Shown here piece by piece: positions 1-10,795 of a DNA stretch of 35,901 nt. The stretch comes from Chara braunii. Lineage: Eukaryota > Streptophyta > Charophyceae > Charales > Characeae. The notes beneath the pieces are model-generated. The model saw nothing but the letters and a program-made list of their open reading frames with translations. It was not told the DNA's origin and did no database searches. The stretch covers positions 1,730,958 through 1,766,858 of the forward strand of contig BFEA01000006.1 in NCBI GenBank assembly GCA_003427395.1. Reading direction: 5' to 3'. How positions within the stretch are numbered: the first letter of the stretch is position 1; the number at the start of each line of letters is the position of its first letter. A program made the position numbers and the translations under genes.

Positions 1-339
1 TCTCTCTGCTACATGTGTCTTCCATGTGGCTTTCCATCAATCAATGCCGTCCACTCTGGTCTCTCTACCATAAAGGGGAGAAGCGTGTAGTGTGCTGTGT
101 TGTTGTTTTTTTTATCCCCCTTAACGTGGAGTGTGTTGTAACAGTCCATTTTGTTTTGACTTGCCGGCAGGGTAGTTCTGGCACCTACGGCCGTAGGCGG
201 TAGGCGTGCTGCGCCTACCAGTCGGGACGACCCATAGGCGGACCCGTCGGCGGTCGGCAGACTGCCTTGCAATTTTATTTCATTTTTCTGATTACGTGGT
301 CGTGCCCGGCTTGAGGAGAGCAGCCGAAATCCGCAATAA

Positions 340-482
340 ATGGTTTTGGGGGGTTATGGGGGGTTGTAGAGGGTTAAGCGGGGGTATGACGGTGTTAGGG
401 GGAGGTATTGGGGCGTTGGGGGGGTGTATGGGGGTGTTGGGAGGGGCTATGGGAGTGTTGATGGGGTTAGTTGGGGTTCTGG
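340..482 (+). repeat. G-rich degenerate tract
   Basis: The plus strand carries more than ten runs of three to seven guanines separated by short T/A-containing spacers, so it could form G-quadruplexes. It is reminiscent of a strongly degenerated plant telomere-like pattern (TTAGGG-type words occur) but is not a regular telomeric array. Reading frames across it are compositional artefacts rich in glycine or proline. Confidence 0.6.
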
Positions 483-726
483 ACCCAAAAGAAATAAAAA
501 AATAAAAAATTGCGGGGTGCCGACTGACCTCCGACCAGAAGGTGCCTACCAGTCTGACGGTTGGCTGGTCGGCCCCCGACCAATCCATGGGTGCCAACCG
601 GCGGCATGACTATGCTTACAGGTGGGAATGCATATGGGAGGCAGAGCCATAAAGCTCTTTTTAAAGTATTGGTACAGGAAGCTCAATCTTGGACGTTTTT
701 GCTTTCGAGCATGGTTGCGGCCTAAG

Positions 727-770
727 GCACAGCGCAACGAAGCGCACCGCACAGCGCAACGAAGCGCACC
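727..770. repeat. 22-bp tandem duplication
   Basis: A 22-bp GC-rich word (gcacagcgcaacgaagcgca plus cc) occurs twice in perfect head-to-tail order, with the start of a third copy. Similar GCGCAC-rich words recur near 1850-1930 in less regular form. No coding function is seen. Confidence 0.8.
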
Positions 771-1169
771 GCACTGGAAAAATTAGGTCCAAAAAAATAA
801 ATAGGGGTTTTGTCATTCCTTAGGCCCCCCAACTCGGCAAAAATGTTAAACTCACCACGCTTGCTCGGAAACCGGCCGCGCCCCCAGCCCGGATGTTTTT
901 TTTGGGTAAGGGCTGCCAAATTTTGATTTCCGCAGGCCCTACCCCCAGAAGTTTCAAAATGCCGAAGCATAAAATAGGGCTTATTCCCCCTCCCTTCTGC
1001 AAATTCCACGCTGTGTGGGGTACGTTCGCAAGAAGGGGGTAATCGTCTAGTACCAACCTGCCTCGTGAAGCTTCGCAGAAGTCACAAGTTGCATTTTCCA
1101 CGGCCAGTCGACCACCAATATATGCTGAAGATGGCGTTCAGGTCTGCATGTCGGCAGTTATGGGTTAGG

Positions 1170-1531
1170 ATGACGATGCCGGTAGCTCTCTCGTTTTTCT
1201 GTTTTCGTTTTCTTATGAATACGTAAAGTGGGGCCTGCTCCACTACTCACCACATGCTCAAAAGAAATAGCATGTGGCGGTGTGTGGTCCCATGTTTTAG
1301 CAGAAGATTCATTCTACTAATATTACATACATTTGGTGAGTGGGGGGAGGATGAAGATGCCCGTAGCTCTCTCGTTTTTGTGTTTTTGTTTTCTTACGAA
1401 TATGTACAGTGGGGCCTGCTCCACTACTCGCCACATGCACAAAAGACAACATATGGCGGTGTATGGTTCCATGTTTTAGCAGAAGATTCATTCTGCTAAT
1501 ATTATATACATTTGGTGAGTGGTGGAGGGAG
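1170..1531 (+). repeat. Two-copy tandem repeat, period about 181 bp
   Basis: The segment starting atgacgatgccggtagctct at 1170 is repeated from 1351 with few substitutions through the end of each unit (atacatttggtgagtgg). Each unit contains a T-rich stretch and the word ggggcctgctccactactc. The ORFs over it follow the duplication and show no recognisable protein, so I read it as a noncoding local duplication. Confidence 0.8.
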
Positions 1532-1756
1532 GCCCTGAGTATCACGTGGAGATATGAACAAGCTCTAGGTGAATTGGTGACCCATAACTGCCGAGCTACA
1601 TCCCTGAACTCGTATCCAAAGCATGTATTGGTGGTCTGCCCCACCTTTTCCACAGATGACGAGGCCCTCAATGACTCCACATATATTGTAGGAGCTATTC
1701 GAGGTACCCGCAGGGCCCCTCAAATTGATGTGAAGGGGACCCTTTGTTTTTTTTTT

Positions 1757-2034
1757 CTCTCTCTCTCTCTCTCTCTCTCTGTGGGACCTGATTTTTAATA
1801 TTTTTTTCAATTTTTTTTATTTCTTTTTCTTTATCGTGCACAGGGCACACCGCACTGTGCACAGTGCGTGCGGTCCGTCCAGCGCACAGCGCAGTGCGCA
1901 CCGCCCCGCACCACACTGCGCACTGGTGCGCCGCGACTATGCTTTCAAATTATTTGGCTCTCTGTGTGGTCTCTGGTTCTGTCTGGGTCTGGGTCTGGGT
2001 CTGGGTCTGTCCCTGTCTGTGTCTCTGTCTGAGA
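1757..2034 (+). repeat. (CT)n, GCGCAC-rich and (GGGTCT)n simple repeats
   Basis: Low-complexity region: (CT)n at 1757-1780, a GCGCAC/GTGCGC-rich palindromic stretch at about 1845-1932, then a GGTCTG hexamer array at about 1979-2010 that decays into TCTG-rich sequence up to 2034. No gene is supported from here to about 2580. Confidence 0.75.
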
Positions 2035-2703
2035 GATCAGATGGCTAACTGGGGGCTGGATATTCGTTGTTTTGCTGGCAATTTCGGTGCAAAACTCTGC
2101 AAAGTTTTCAAAAGCAAACGATATGGGCCCATACTGCAAACATAAAAGAAAAAAAAGGCCAAAAAAAACGGAAAAAAAACAACAAAAAACAAAGCCCTAA
2201 CACAAAACACTTCCCATGCTAAAATGAAGCGTCCAACGAATTCAATGGAATGCCAACTTTTCGATTTTGATCCAAACATGTAAAAACTGGATATATGACA
2301 TAACATAAAACGTATGTCACACAAAAGGACAAACAAGGGGAAAAAAAAAAAAAGTCAGGACAATATTACAATTTCCGTGCAAAATTTGCGGAAAATAATA
2401 TCCCTGGTTAACCACGTGTGTCTCTCTCTCCACTCCATGTGTCTTTCATGTCTCTCTCTATTCTCTCTTCATCTCCTTCACGTATCTCCCAAGTCTCTTT
2501 CGATTATTCAGGCCCACTCGGTCTTGTTTCTCTTTCTCTTTCCAGGGAACATTCTTGTATTGCTCTAGAAATCTTTCCAGTTATGATCCAGGAAGATCAA
2601 TGTTGGGCATTTGATTGCTGTCATATGGTTCGGAAGAGGAAGCTGTTAATAGATAATTGAAGGCTAGGTTTCGTAGTGCACATCGAATCTCATTTGTCTA
2701 CAG

Positions 2704-3248
2704 ATTGGCAAACAAGTGTGGAACAACTGGACAAGGGTATGCGTCATATTGGATTCCACTTCCCTTTTGAGTTTTGTGGTGATATATCTTGCACAACTGT
2801 CTTCCGAGATGCAGTTATGCAGAAGCTTGTGTCATTTCTTGGTATGTAAATGTGCTTCGGACTTGCTGTTGACAGGTCTAGTAAGCTGCTGACAGTGCCA
2901 AGGACACCACGCATTCGGCCATTGTCTTGCAGAAACGGACTCCACATGCATAACTCGCCAGCATCGGTATCTCCATTCCCTTGGCGTTCGAAGAGACGTT
3001 GATCATCATTTCCGCCCTGCGAGGCTATGGTTAGGTGTTCCTGAAGTGCGCCTGCGCTTAGTTCTGTCAATGCGAGGATCTTCAATTGCTGGTATCTATG
3101 GGGTCCATGCTGGAAAATGTCACATCTGCATGGAGAGAAACTTGGACGGCTCCTTGATGGCTTTGTTGTATGCAAATTCTTGTGCTGAACAAAGAGCCAA
3201 TGCGTCTAGTTCTCTTAGGTCGCTATCACCATCCCTACGTCGGATAAG
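2704..3248 (+). CDS. Unrecognised gene, upstream exons (predicted)
   Basis: Two stretches look like real exons. Exon 2704-2841 follows a pyrimidine-rich acceptor (tttgtctacag) and ends at a consensus donor (gtatgt); it encodes about 45 residues including HIGFHFPFEFCGD and FRDAVMQKLVSFL. A second stretch, 2896-3248, follows gctgctgacag and ends at another gtatgt donor; it is open throughout in one frame, including GSSIAGIYGVHAGKCHIC and RANASSSLRSLSPSLRRI. The simple join between them is out of phase with the long open frame, so either a boundary is wrong or the copy carries a frameshift. Amino-acid composition is balanced, unlike the repeat-derived ORFs nearby. I do not recognise the family. 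It probably belongs with the exons ending at 4258. Start codon and first exon are unknown; an ATG at about 2584 in a short open stretch is one candidate. Confidence 0.45.
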
Positions 3249-3312
3249 GTATGTGGAAGTGGTGAGTGGTGTGTGGGTGGTGTGTCACACCAGCTGTGAT
3301 CCTGGCCTGAAG

Positions 3313-3481
3313 GCAAGTGAGGGCATGCATATCATCATCTTACATGCCAGGTCAAGGACCCCCGGCTGCTGGGCCTCCTCGAAATGGTCAAGGCGACTGC
3401 TTGGCACAGCTCACGCCAGGTGAGTGAGTGCACGCATGTCATCATCTTATATGACAGGGCAAGGACCCTTGGCAGCTGGGC
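3313..3481. repeat. Direct duplication, about 62 bp with 107-bp period
   Basis: The segment 3313-3374 (containing catgcatatcatcatcttac, ccaggtcaaggaccc and ctgctgggc) recurs at 3420-3481 with scattered substitutions. It lies in what would be an intron of the predicted gene and looks like a local duplication with no coding content. Confidence 0.7.
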
Positions 3482-3884
3482 GTAAGTGAAACCGATCAGG
3501 GCATCGCTCGTCACAGCCATGAGCCTGAAGGCAGAAACCAAGCGCAAGGAGCTTCCATGGGAGGGAAGTCATTTTGCTTGCACACTCACTTCCTTGTGTA
3601 CAGTAGTTAGTGTGTATATTCTATGATGGCTGCAGTGGCTGACCTGCTGTGGTTTCCTGCACATGGCTTGCATTAAGGCGGTATCGTAGCTGAAAGAGAG
3701 GTCAAGCTTTTTTTCTAAAGCATGTGGGAGGAGTCGGAGGATGATATGGGTGTGAGAAGAGCACATCTCGGTTAGCAAAAAGGTCATCAAGGTATGTGTC
3801 TCCAGTGCATGTTTTACAAGGATGGATCTTGAACTGGTGGATTGTGAAGCAGTTGTTTGTCGAAGCTACTGATGAAGTGAGCAG

Positions 3885-4258
3885 ATCATTGCCTTGTACA
3901 GCCCTTCTTAGCAATGATCCTCAAAGAAACAACCAGCTGCAGAGATGACATGCTTGAATTTGGAAAACAGCTGATGAAGCCAGACAGGTAATAATTGTGG
4001 GCTTCTGCATACGCTCTTGCCTCTGACCACCTGGTTAGTCCTGCACGAACTCTTAGAAACAGGTTATTTCTAGTTCATGACTTGCATCCCAGACAGTTCC
4101 AATTTGAACTGGCTAATGCACATGACCACTGCAGAGGAGAACTTCCTCGGTCATTTTACATTGGTTTGTTTTCCAGGCTGGATGGCCTCGTTAACCGTCT
4201 TGTTCCTGGGATTGACGTCCATGCGATGATTCAAGCGGTTATGCAGTTTGAAGCTTGA
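3885..4258 (+). CDS. Unrecognised gene, last two exons with stop
   Basis: This is the best-supported exon pair in the first 20 kb. Exon 3885-3987 follows gtgagcag and encodes HCLVQPFLAMILKETTSC and DDMLEFGKQLMKPD. A donor (gtaata) at 3988 and an acceptor (ctggttag) at 4038 define a 51-nt intron that holds an in-frame stop if left unspliced. Splicing keeps the frame exactly and adds SPARTLRNRLFLVHDLHPRQ, FELANAHDHCRGELPRSFY and GLFSRLDGLVNRLVPGIDVH, ending MIQAVMQFEA and TGA at 4256-4258. The result is a mixed hydrophobic/charged, probably helical C terminus without transmembrane segments. I do not recognise the family. It likely continues the gene whose earlier exons are at 2704-3248; the exons between are not resolved. 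An alternative frame upstream (about 3800-3930, including LQGWILNWWIVKQLFVEATDE) may be a further exon. Confidence 0.5.
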
Positions 4259-4588
4259 GCTGTTGCTATGTTTCGGGTTCTATCTCATTATTATTTTAAG
4301 TCGGAAAACTCGGCACGCCAATGCCGTTGCCCTTGCCCCCCCCTCCCCCCAAATCGTTGACTTTCTACTGATTTACAACTCAGGGATTTGTACCACAATT
4401 CCAGGGTATAATTCACCAGTCTGGCGGAACTTGGGACGCAGTACTTAGGTAGGTTTCATAGGTCTCTGTGCTGTAGAAGAGACTGTTGTTGAATTGGCGG
4501 CCCGGTTCTTGCCGAGGCCAACCTCAAGAGTGGTGAAGAAGGGCTTGATTGTTCGGTAGTGCTTGATTGTTCAGCATTGAGTACATAG

Positions 4589-5087
4589 GTGGGAAGAGTA
4601 GTGCTGTCTCAGAAGTCTGCACCGTTTGAGGGTCAGAGTCTGTTTTGGTGGAAAGGACGGCAGTGCTTGATTGTTCATCTGGAGAAGGTAGTCTGCAGTA
4701 TACAATGTAATGATTCTGCCAAACAGATCAACTTGTTGGAATTCTGGTCATACTCCACGCAAGCAGGTTTGGGACCCGATCAATACAAAGACGAACTTGG
4801 GTTTTTGGCTGTGGTTGCATTGATGCCTGTACATGTTCTGTCAAATCATTCTCCTAATCGTGGAGGGCCTGCGATTTTAAGAAAAGCTCTTGAATGCTTA
4901 TGGTCAATGTCTTTCGAGGAAGTGCACTTTTCTCTCTTCATGGGGAAGGTCTGAAGTTAAAATGCTCGGATCAGTGGACGTCTTGCTTGCACAAGTCAGC
5001 ACTAGTCATCGTTCCGCACTGCGGATTGACAGCATCCCAGCTTTAGAACTTGAAAGCATCTGTACCTGGATTGTTTGGACTGTGTAA
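4589..5087 (+). CDS. Possible exon fragments, unrecognised
   Basis: An open frame at 4589-4954 has balanced composition (for example GLGPDQYKDELGFLAVVALM, then SPNRGGPAILRKALECLW). At about 4950 it gives way to other open frames (LKLKCSDQWTSCLHKSALV in one; SEVKMLGSVDVLLAQVSTSH in another), which suggests an unspliced intron or frameshift. No family is recognised. It could be a neighbouring gene, a pseudogene or chance. Confidence 0.25.
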
Positions 5088-5476
5088 ACAGTGTAGTGTC
5101 TGCACTGGATTCAGTTGAAACTTCCACGCATGATAGTCGGTTTGGAGTGTGCCTTTTTGGACGCAGAACTTGTACTACTATGATTGTGATATGGTTGCAG
5201 ACAAACATTTGCATCCGATCAATTGTCGAGTCTCTTTCCTAACTGTTCATTGCTTGCTTCTCTTGCCTGCCTCGTGTCCACTCCTTGATGAATAGGAGTC
5301 CTGCCACTGCCAGGTCCTTGGAGAAATTGTGTTCTCTCTCTTCTCGTACCTGTGACCTTTGTATGAAATTGCCTTAGTACTAAGGCACATTTTGGTAATC
5401 GTACACGTACTTCAGACTTAAAAAGTTTTTTTACAACAAAAAAGGGCAATGGCCTTGACTACCTTGAGATGTAATC

Positions 5477-6066
5477 TTTGAACTGACCGGCTCCAGGTAA
5501 TTCGGAATGGCATTGTTCTGTTCATCTGTTAGTGCCTTGAGTCTGTATTTCAACCGCTCATACCAACTGAGCTGGGCCCGTTGGTAGGAGGTTGTCTTTT
5601 CATTGCTAATGAAGAGAGGAGATGACGTGGCATTTTACTTTCCCTTTCCATTGTCACAGCTTGGCATTTTGCTTGCCCTGAGGATCTCAGTGTATGATCT
5701 GCTGCACGTTGCATCTTCTTATGCAGCCCTCTGGGCTGTAAGTTGTCCTAAACTGTTGACATCCAGATCGTTGAACTGACCGGCCCCAGGAAATTTAGAA
5801 CGACTTTGTTCTATTCGTCTGTTAGTGTCTGGACGCGAACTTGAGTCTGTGTTTCAGCCGTCATAGCTGTACCAATGGAGCTAGGCCCGTCGGTAGGGAA
5901 TTGTCTTTTCGTTGCTAATCAAGAGAGCTGACGGCAATTCTACCTTGGCATTTTGCTTTCCCTTTCCTTTATCATAGCTTGGCATTTTGCTTCCCCTGTG
6001 GGTCTGTTGCACCTTGCATCTTCTTACGCATCCCTCTGAGCTGTAGGTGGTTCTAATCTGTTGACA
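5477..6066 (-). repeat. Two tandem tRNA-derived SINE-like units
   Basis: Two related units start at about 5477 and 5771 (period about 293 bp). Read on the minus strand, each begins with a tRNA-like head. The unit with its head near 5890 shows GGGCCTAGCTCCATTGGTAC (A-box-like, about 5868-5888) and, some 35 nt on, AAGTTCGCGTCCAG (B-box-like, about 5829-5842). The other unit, with its head near 5580, keeps GGGCCCAGCTCAGTTGGTAT but has lost about 11 bp covering the B box. The shared body includes GGCCGGTCAGTTCAA and a GCATAAGAAGATGCAACGTG motif. A clear terminal A-rich tail is not visible. An RNA polymerase III-derived SINE is the best reading; a decayed tRNA gene is less likely because the body is shared outside the tRNA part. 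Confidence 0.5.
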
Positions 6067-6705
6067 TGTGGACCTGCTTATCTACTGGATGTGGTGGTAA
6101 GAAATCCCTCGTCATTTCAAACAACCAAAGAGGCATTCCTGCAACTGTCTCTCTGATTAGGTAGTCGGCTGCCATCATCTCAAGCCAAAAAGTGAGTGAA
6201 GCTGTACAGCAGATGGGTCATGATGGCCATCAGAACATGCTAATGGGAACATGAAAATACCGGAAGGTCCTGTTGCTCTGAAGTTTGAAGACTGATGCAG
6301 TGATCTCTCACATTTTGCACATCGGCAGACCGTTATGAACGCACAAATTTTGTCAGTCTGATAGTGGGGACGAAAATGGACCGTTGAGTCCATTTGTTCT
6401 GTAATCGTAGCTTGGCTGTAGGTGTCTATCTCACAACTCTATCTGAAGATTTGATTATCCTTGTCAGCGCCGAGTGAAAATCTGATGTGCGGAATTGAGA
6501 AGCAGCATCGTAATATGTCCTCAACTCTACCCTGTTATGCCATTTTTAGCACACATCTTTGTCAGTGTCTAGTGACTTCACCTTGCCTTCTAGTGGCTTT
6601 ACCTTGCCTCCAATCTTAAAGAGAGGTTTATTTCTTAACATAGCAGGTTTGCAGCCCTGTCTGCAAGTTGAATAATTCAGTGCCCAAGGTAACCGCAATA
6701 TAATA

Positions 6706-6707
<2 letters not shown>

Positions 6708-6804
<97 letters not shown>

Positions 6805-6814
6805 AGAGAGAGAT
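6708..6814. repeat. (GT)n(GA)n microsatellite
   Basis: About 22 GT units followed by about 30 GA units with one interruption. All ORFs crossing it (His/Thr, Leu/Ser, Arg/Glu or Cys/Val dipeptides) are translations of this repeat and are not genes. Confidence 0.98.
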
Positions 6815-7066
6815 TCCAGGTGACCCCGACGGAAAAGTTGTTCAGTTTTCTTTTTTTTTTCCTTTTTCTTTTTGTTTCTGGGACCTTCCTGGGCCCTTGC
6901 AAGGCTGGGCGGTGCGGGCAATCAAGGTGACCCAGGCCTTCTAGCTGGTAACCCTCGAGTATCACGTTTGGTAACCCGCTGCGCAACACATTTTTGTTCA
7001 ACGACTTGCTTTGTCCATGCAGATTACAATATAATATTTCCCTCCTCACCTTAGATACGGTACGTG

Positions 7067-7171
7067 CAGTCTTCCCCCCCTCACCTCCGATACGCTACCT
7101 GCAGTCTTCCCCCCCTCACCTCCGATACACTACCTGCAGTCTTCCCCCCCTCACCTCCGATACGCCCATGC
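7067..7171 (+). repeat. 35-bp minisatellite, three units
   Basis: The unit begins cagtcttccccccctcacct and continues ccgatacgctacctg; it starts at 7067, 7102 and 7137 and is preceded by one diverged partial copy from about 7040. A related C-rich, CCACCTGCA-containing repeat pattern continues more loosely to about 7420. The overlapping ORFs on both strands follow this repeat. Confidence 0.85.
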
Positions 7172-7929
7172 CACCTGCAAGCATCATTTGTGCCCATGCC
7201 ACTAGCAGTCGACCCCCTCATGACTCGGTTCCCCCCTTCTAGCATCGCAGGTTCACCTGGACAATTTTCCCCCTCACCCCGAATACACCCATGCCACCTG
7301 CAACCGTCCCTGATGCCCCTGCTACCTGCAGCCGTCCTCCTCCTCACTTCGTTTGCCCCCTCCCGTCGTTGCAGGTTCACCTGGACAGTCGCAGTCCCTG
7401 ACGTTGCACATGCACGTCTTTTCAGCCGTCCCAACTCGTCCCTCTCCTCCCAACGATGCAAACCCATTTGATCAGTCCATGTCCCTCTTCCTGATCGCCT
7501 CCCCACCTCGTCCTAACTCATCACTCTTCCTCCCAACGATGTACCTTACTCCTTTCTCACCGAAAGCACCTGTCCTCATATGACCCTCACCCGTCTCTTC
7601 GGCCTCCTGTCCCCAGGGGCAACCATACTCAGCATGTCTATCGCGCCCTCATACAAGGTCGGCCTCGCTGTCTCTGGCCAGGTCAGGGGTCTGCAACCTT
7701 CTCGAACTCCTCCCAAGGCACAACATAAAGGACATGAGGCGGCCCCTCGACGTAACAGAGGAGGCTCGACCAGTTTCAATGTCGGTCACGATTTACGTAG
7801 ACTGGATTGCAAAATGACAGCGGACAAGCGCTTCTCGGCGGATGTGTTCTGGGACAACACGGCAACTCGGCTGCATGGTCCACCTCTACGAATCCCGCAA
7901 CAAACAGCTCAGGGAGATCGGATCGATCA

Positions 7930-8230
7930 TCATTGTCACCTAACCCAAGTAAGCAAGAAAGTTGTTTTATCTACGCATGTTGTCAAAGGTGTGCGCACTA
8001 CCTTTGACAAGGATAAAACAGTCACGCGAGAGATGAACTTCTGTGTCCTCGAAAAGTGTCCCTTCGTTGCAGTTCTTGGGTTGGGATGACTACAGTCCCA
8101 ATGCAAAAGAACCAAGTGGAAGGAATCACTCTTCGAAATACATGATGCTAAGGGGAACGAGCGTCCTGTTCTCTTGGATGATAAGGACGAATCCCCAGTG
8201 ACTTTTCTTTATGCCATGCAATTCTGCAAG
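7930..8230 (+). pseudogene. Ty3/gypsy aspartic-protease-region remnant
   Basis: The frame reads VSKKVVLSTHVVKGVRT, then TVTREMNFCVLEKCPFVAVL, GLG and a stop, followed in the same style by SLFEIHDAKGNERPVLL. This resembles the C-terminal half of gypsy retropepsins, in which a beta strand leads to an ILGxDWL-type motif and then a strand with a D-x-G turn. The DWL part is broken by a stop at about 8087 and the frame shifts after it. The upstream catalytic D-S/T-G is not convincing; LLSPGAT at about 7605 is only a weak candidate. The position just 5' of the reverse transcriptase fragment at 8541 fits the PR-RT order of gypsy elements. This is recognition by pattern only. Confidence 0.4.
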
Positions 8231-8540
8231 AAGTGGCGCAAAGACAATAAAGATGAACAATTGTATGTTGCCTTTGGTCGTCCTACTCATGTGCGTTCTT
8301 CTTTTGCTGCTAGTACTAGTTCTAGTTTGCACGATGTGCCTATCTTGTGCTTCTACTCTACCCAAATGGTTCTACTTCGAATTTGGTGGCCTTTGCTGCT
8401 AAGTTGTGGCCTGGCTTGCTTGACCCTTGCTCTGATCCTCCACCCCCGAAAATCCCAGCAAACTTCTAGAGCCTGCTCAACCGATTTCCCTAAGTTCTAG
8501 CCGAACGGCGTCGAGTCCCCCCGTGATCGGTCAAGCATAC

Positions 8541-8840
8541 GATTGATTTGATTGAAGGCGTTGTTCCTCCGAAGGGATGTGTGTACCGTATACGACCCGG
8601 TGAATTGGAGGAACTTCGGAGGCAAACTGATGAGATCATTTACAAAAGGTGGAAGTGAATCTGAATTTGGTGCTCATGTTTTGTTTGTCCCAAAGAAAGG
8701 AGGTAAGCTCCGGATGTGTATTGATTACAGCGGTCTAAACTGCATCACAAGAAAGAATGCGTATCCATTGCCACACATCGAGAACTTGCTTGATGCTGCA
8801 GGTACCCAAGGTCGTCTCGAAGATCCACTGGGTGTCCTTT
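8541..8840 (+). pseudogene. Gypsy reverse transcriptase fragment, copy A
   Basis: The N-terminal part of a Ty3/gypsy reverse transcriptase is clear: [20 protein letters not shown] in one frame, then, after a frameshift near 8650, [40 protein letters not shown] and ENLLDAAG. These correspond to the family's YRxxPxELEELxxQ, VLFVxKKDGxLRMCIDYRxLN and NxYPLPxIxxLLD motifs. The GWIxPS part between the two frames is missing and the catalytic YxDD region, RNase H and integrase are absent. Copy B at 11557 has the same frameshift, so the fragment was broken before the repeat was duplicated. Confidence 0.85.
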
Positions 8841-8874
8841 CAACGCTCGGGGTTGCAGTGAAACAGGCGTTAAA

Positions 8875-9290
8875 ACCAATCCAATCCCCCAGAGCCGCAT
8901 TGAATTCTCGTTAAACGAAAAAATGGCGGGCTCCCGGCTTTTCTGCAAAAACATGACAGGTGAGCAGGGATTCAAACATGTGTGGCAACACGCCCCCACA
9001 CTAAAAATATATTTTTCTCCTTTTTTTTATGCACACCTCCCCCCTGCAAGCCAACCCACCTTCTGCTCCCCCCCCCCCCCCCCCCAATAACCAATTCAAT
9101 CCCCCAGAGCCGCATTGAATTCTCGTTAAACAAGAAAACGGTGGGCTCCCGGCTTTTCCGCAAAAACACGACAGGTGAGCAGGGGTTCAAACACGTGTTG
9201 CAACACTCCCCCGCAATAAAAATACATTTTTCTCCCTTTATCATGTACACCTCCCCCCCCCAAGCCAACCCACCTTCCCCCCTCCACCCC
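8875..9290 (+). repeat. Internal 215-bp tandem duplication
   Basis: The segment from aatccaatcccccagagccg at about 8877 to the C-rich stretch near 9085 is repeated from about 9089, sharing the gagccgcattgaattctcgt and gacaggtgagcagg words. Copy B of the family has only one such unit, so the duplication is specific to copy A. Confidence 0.8.
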
Positions 9291-9636
9291 CACTCCCCGC
9301 TCCCTCGACCAATCCCCACCCGGTTCCCCATCACCCCCACACCGCTCCCAAAGACCCAACTGCACCTTTTAGGGTCCACGGCTATATAGGCAAGAAAATA
9401 TTCAAAGACCAACTGAACTAGCCCAACCCCCCAACCACCCCCATACCCGAACCCGCTCAAGCCCAGCAAAAGGGGACATGGACGCATATAAAAAATATAT
9501 ATATATTAGAAGAAAAACAATCCTTTCAAGCGCACTTCCACCTTCAGAACAAAAGAAAAAAAAACAAGGCCAACAATGGTCCGGACTCCGTATACTCCGT
9601 AGCACACAGATAACAACTGCCAAAGAAATGGAGGGG

Positions 9637-9668
<32 letters not shown>

Positions 9669-9885
9669 AAGAACAACGAAGAAAGGAAATGAGTGACAAG
9701 ATAACCGCTAACAAAACGCATATGCCGATGTGAGAGTTTGAACTTTTGTCTCTGCATCATCATTATTTCCTTTGCATTCTTGATCTTTTGTCGTCTTTTG
9801 GGTAGGGGTGGGTTAGCTATTGAGTAACGGTTTAAGGGGATTGCCGGCCCTTCATTCCTAATTACCGGGTACTTTGATAGGCTAG

Positions 9886-10033
9886 ATACACAGTCATGAT
9901 CGGATTAAATAGGGATGGCCACGTTAGGGTTATAAGAGCAGCAGGTTAATCCTCCCCTGGGGGAGTAATCAATGCCTCTTCTCCGTAAACGATATACACA
10001 GTCATGATCGGTTTATATTGGGATGGCCGCGTG
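9886..10033. repeat. Direct repeat of about 41 bp, 106-bp period
   Basis: atacacagtcatgatcgg at 9886 recurs at 9992, each copy followed by a gggatggccrcgt word. It sits inside the segment that is present in copy A but missing in copy B of the larger repeat. Confidence 0.7.
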
Positions 10034-10639
10034 GCCTATCTACATGATTTCCATTTCATCATATCATTGTACAGGGACGCTGGACCCGATTTCCAGCAGG
10101 TGCTGCTCCCCACCAATAGATGGAGCCTTCGCTGCAGGGGTCACTTGATGAGGATGCTCTTATCACCTTGTCAAGTGGACTTCCTACACTTGAAGTTTGC
10201 AAAAAAAAAAAAAAAAAGATTAACATGTCGCACAACATCTGCTAAGCACAATATAAAAGTACCAAAAAAAGAAAAACCAAAATTGTATATGAATTTATTA
10301 TGAAACTTAATGAAAGCGCGATATATCTACCATGATGCATACAGGTGCAGCTGTCATGGTGCACAAGTGAAGACTGTATCCTAATGCCATACAAAAATGC
10401 CGACGACGACTACTGAGTACATCGAATGCTGAGCACCACAACAAAAGTACAAAAATGGAACCATTGGCGGAAACGCGAAGCAACGCTTGTCGACCGAACT
10501 ATCATACCCATCCCTTAACCTTTCCTCGTTGTGTCTGATGCGAACTGGACGCCCACTTCTTCCCCTTGCCCCCAGTAGCCCGTGTACTCGCCACTCCTGT
10601 TGCACGTCGTCATCGTGATGGCGGTTGAGGGGGGAGCGT

Positions 10640-10795
10640 ATCGTTGTCGTCGTTGTCCTCCTCCTCCCCTTGCTCGTCCTCCTCGTCCTCGTCATCCTCC
10701 TTGTCGTCCACATCCTCCTAATCCTCGTCCTCCTCGAGCTCGGAGGGATCCTAGTCCTCCTTGAGCTCGGAGGGATCCTCGTCCTCAATAGGGAC
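10640..10795. repeat. GTCCTC-rich low-complexity stretch
   Basis: Degenerate GTCCTC/GTCATC repetition with two copies of gagctcggagggatcct about 30 bp apart. In reverse complement one frame would encode an acidic Asp/Glu run, but the frame is interrupted and copy B of the family (near 13000) is shorter and not open. No gene is called. Confidence 0.6.

Noticed and set aside
340-482. Interstitial telomere array
   Set aside because: G-run spacing and spacer sequence are irregular; no consecutive perfect telomeric units.
5561-5580. Functional tRNA gene in the SINE head
   Set aside because: No acceptor stem or proper anticodon arm forms and the B box of this unit is missing.
10639-10795. Acidic protein on the minus strand
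   Set aside because: The frame is broken, composition follows a GTCCTC repeat, and the related copy near 13000 is not open.
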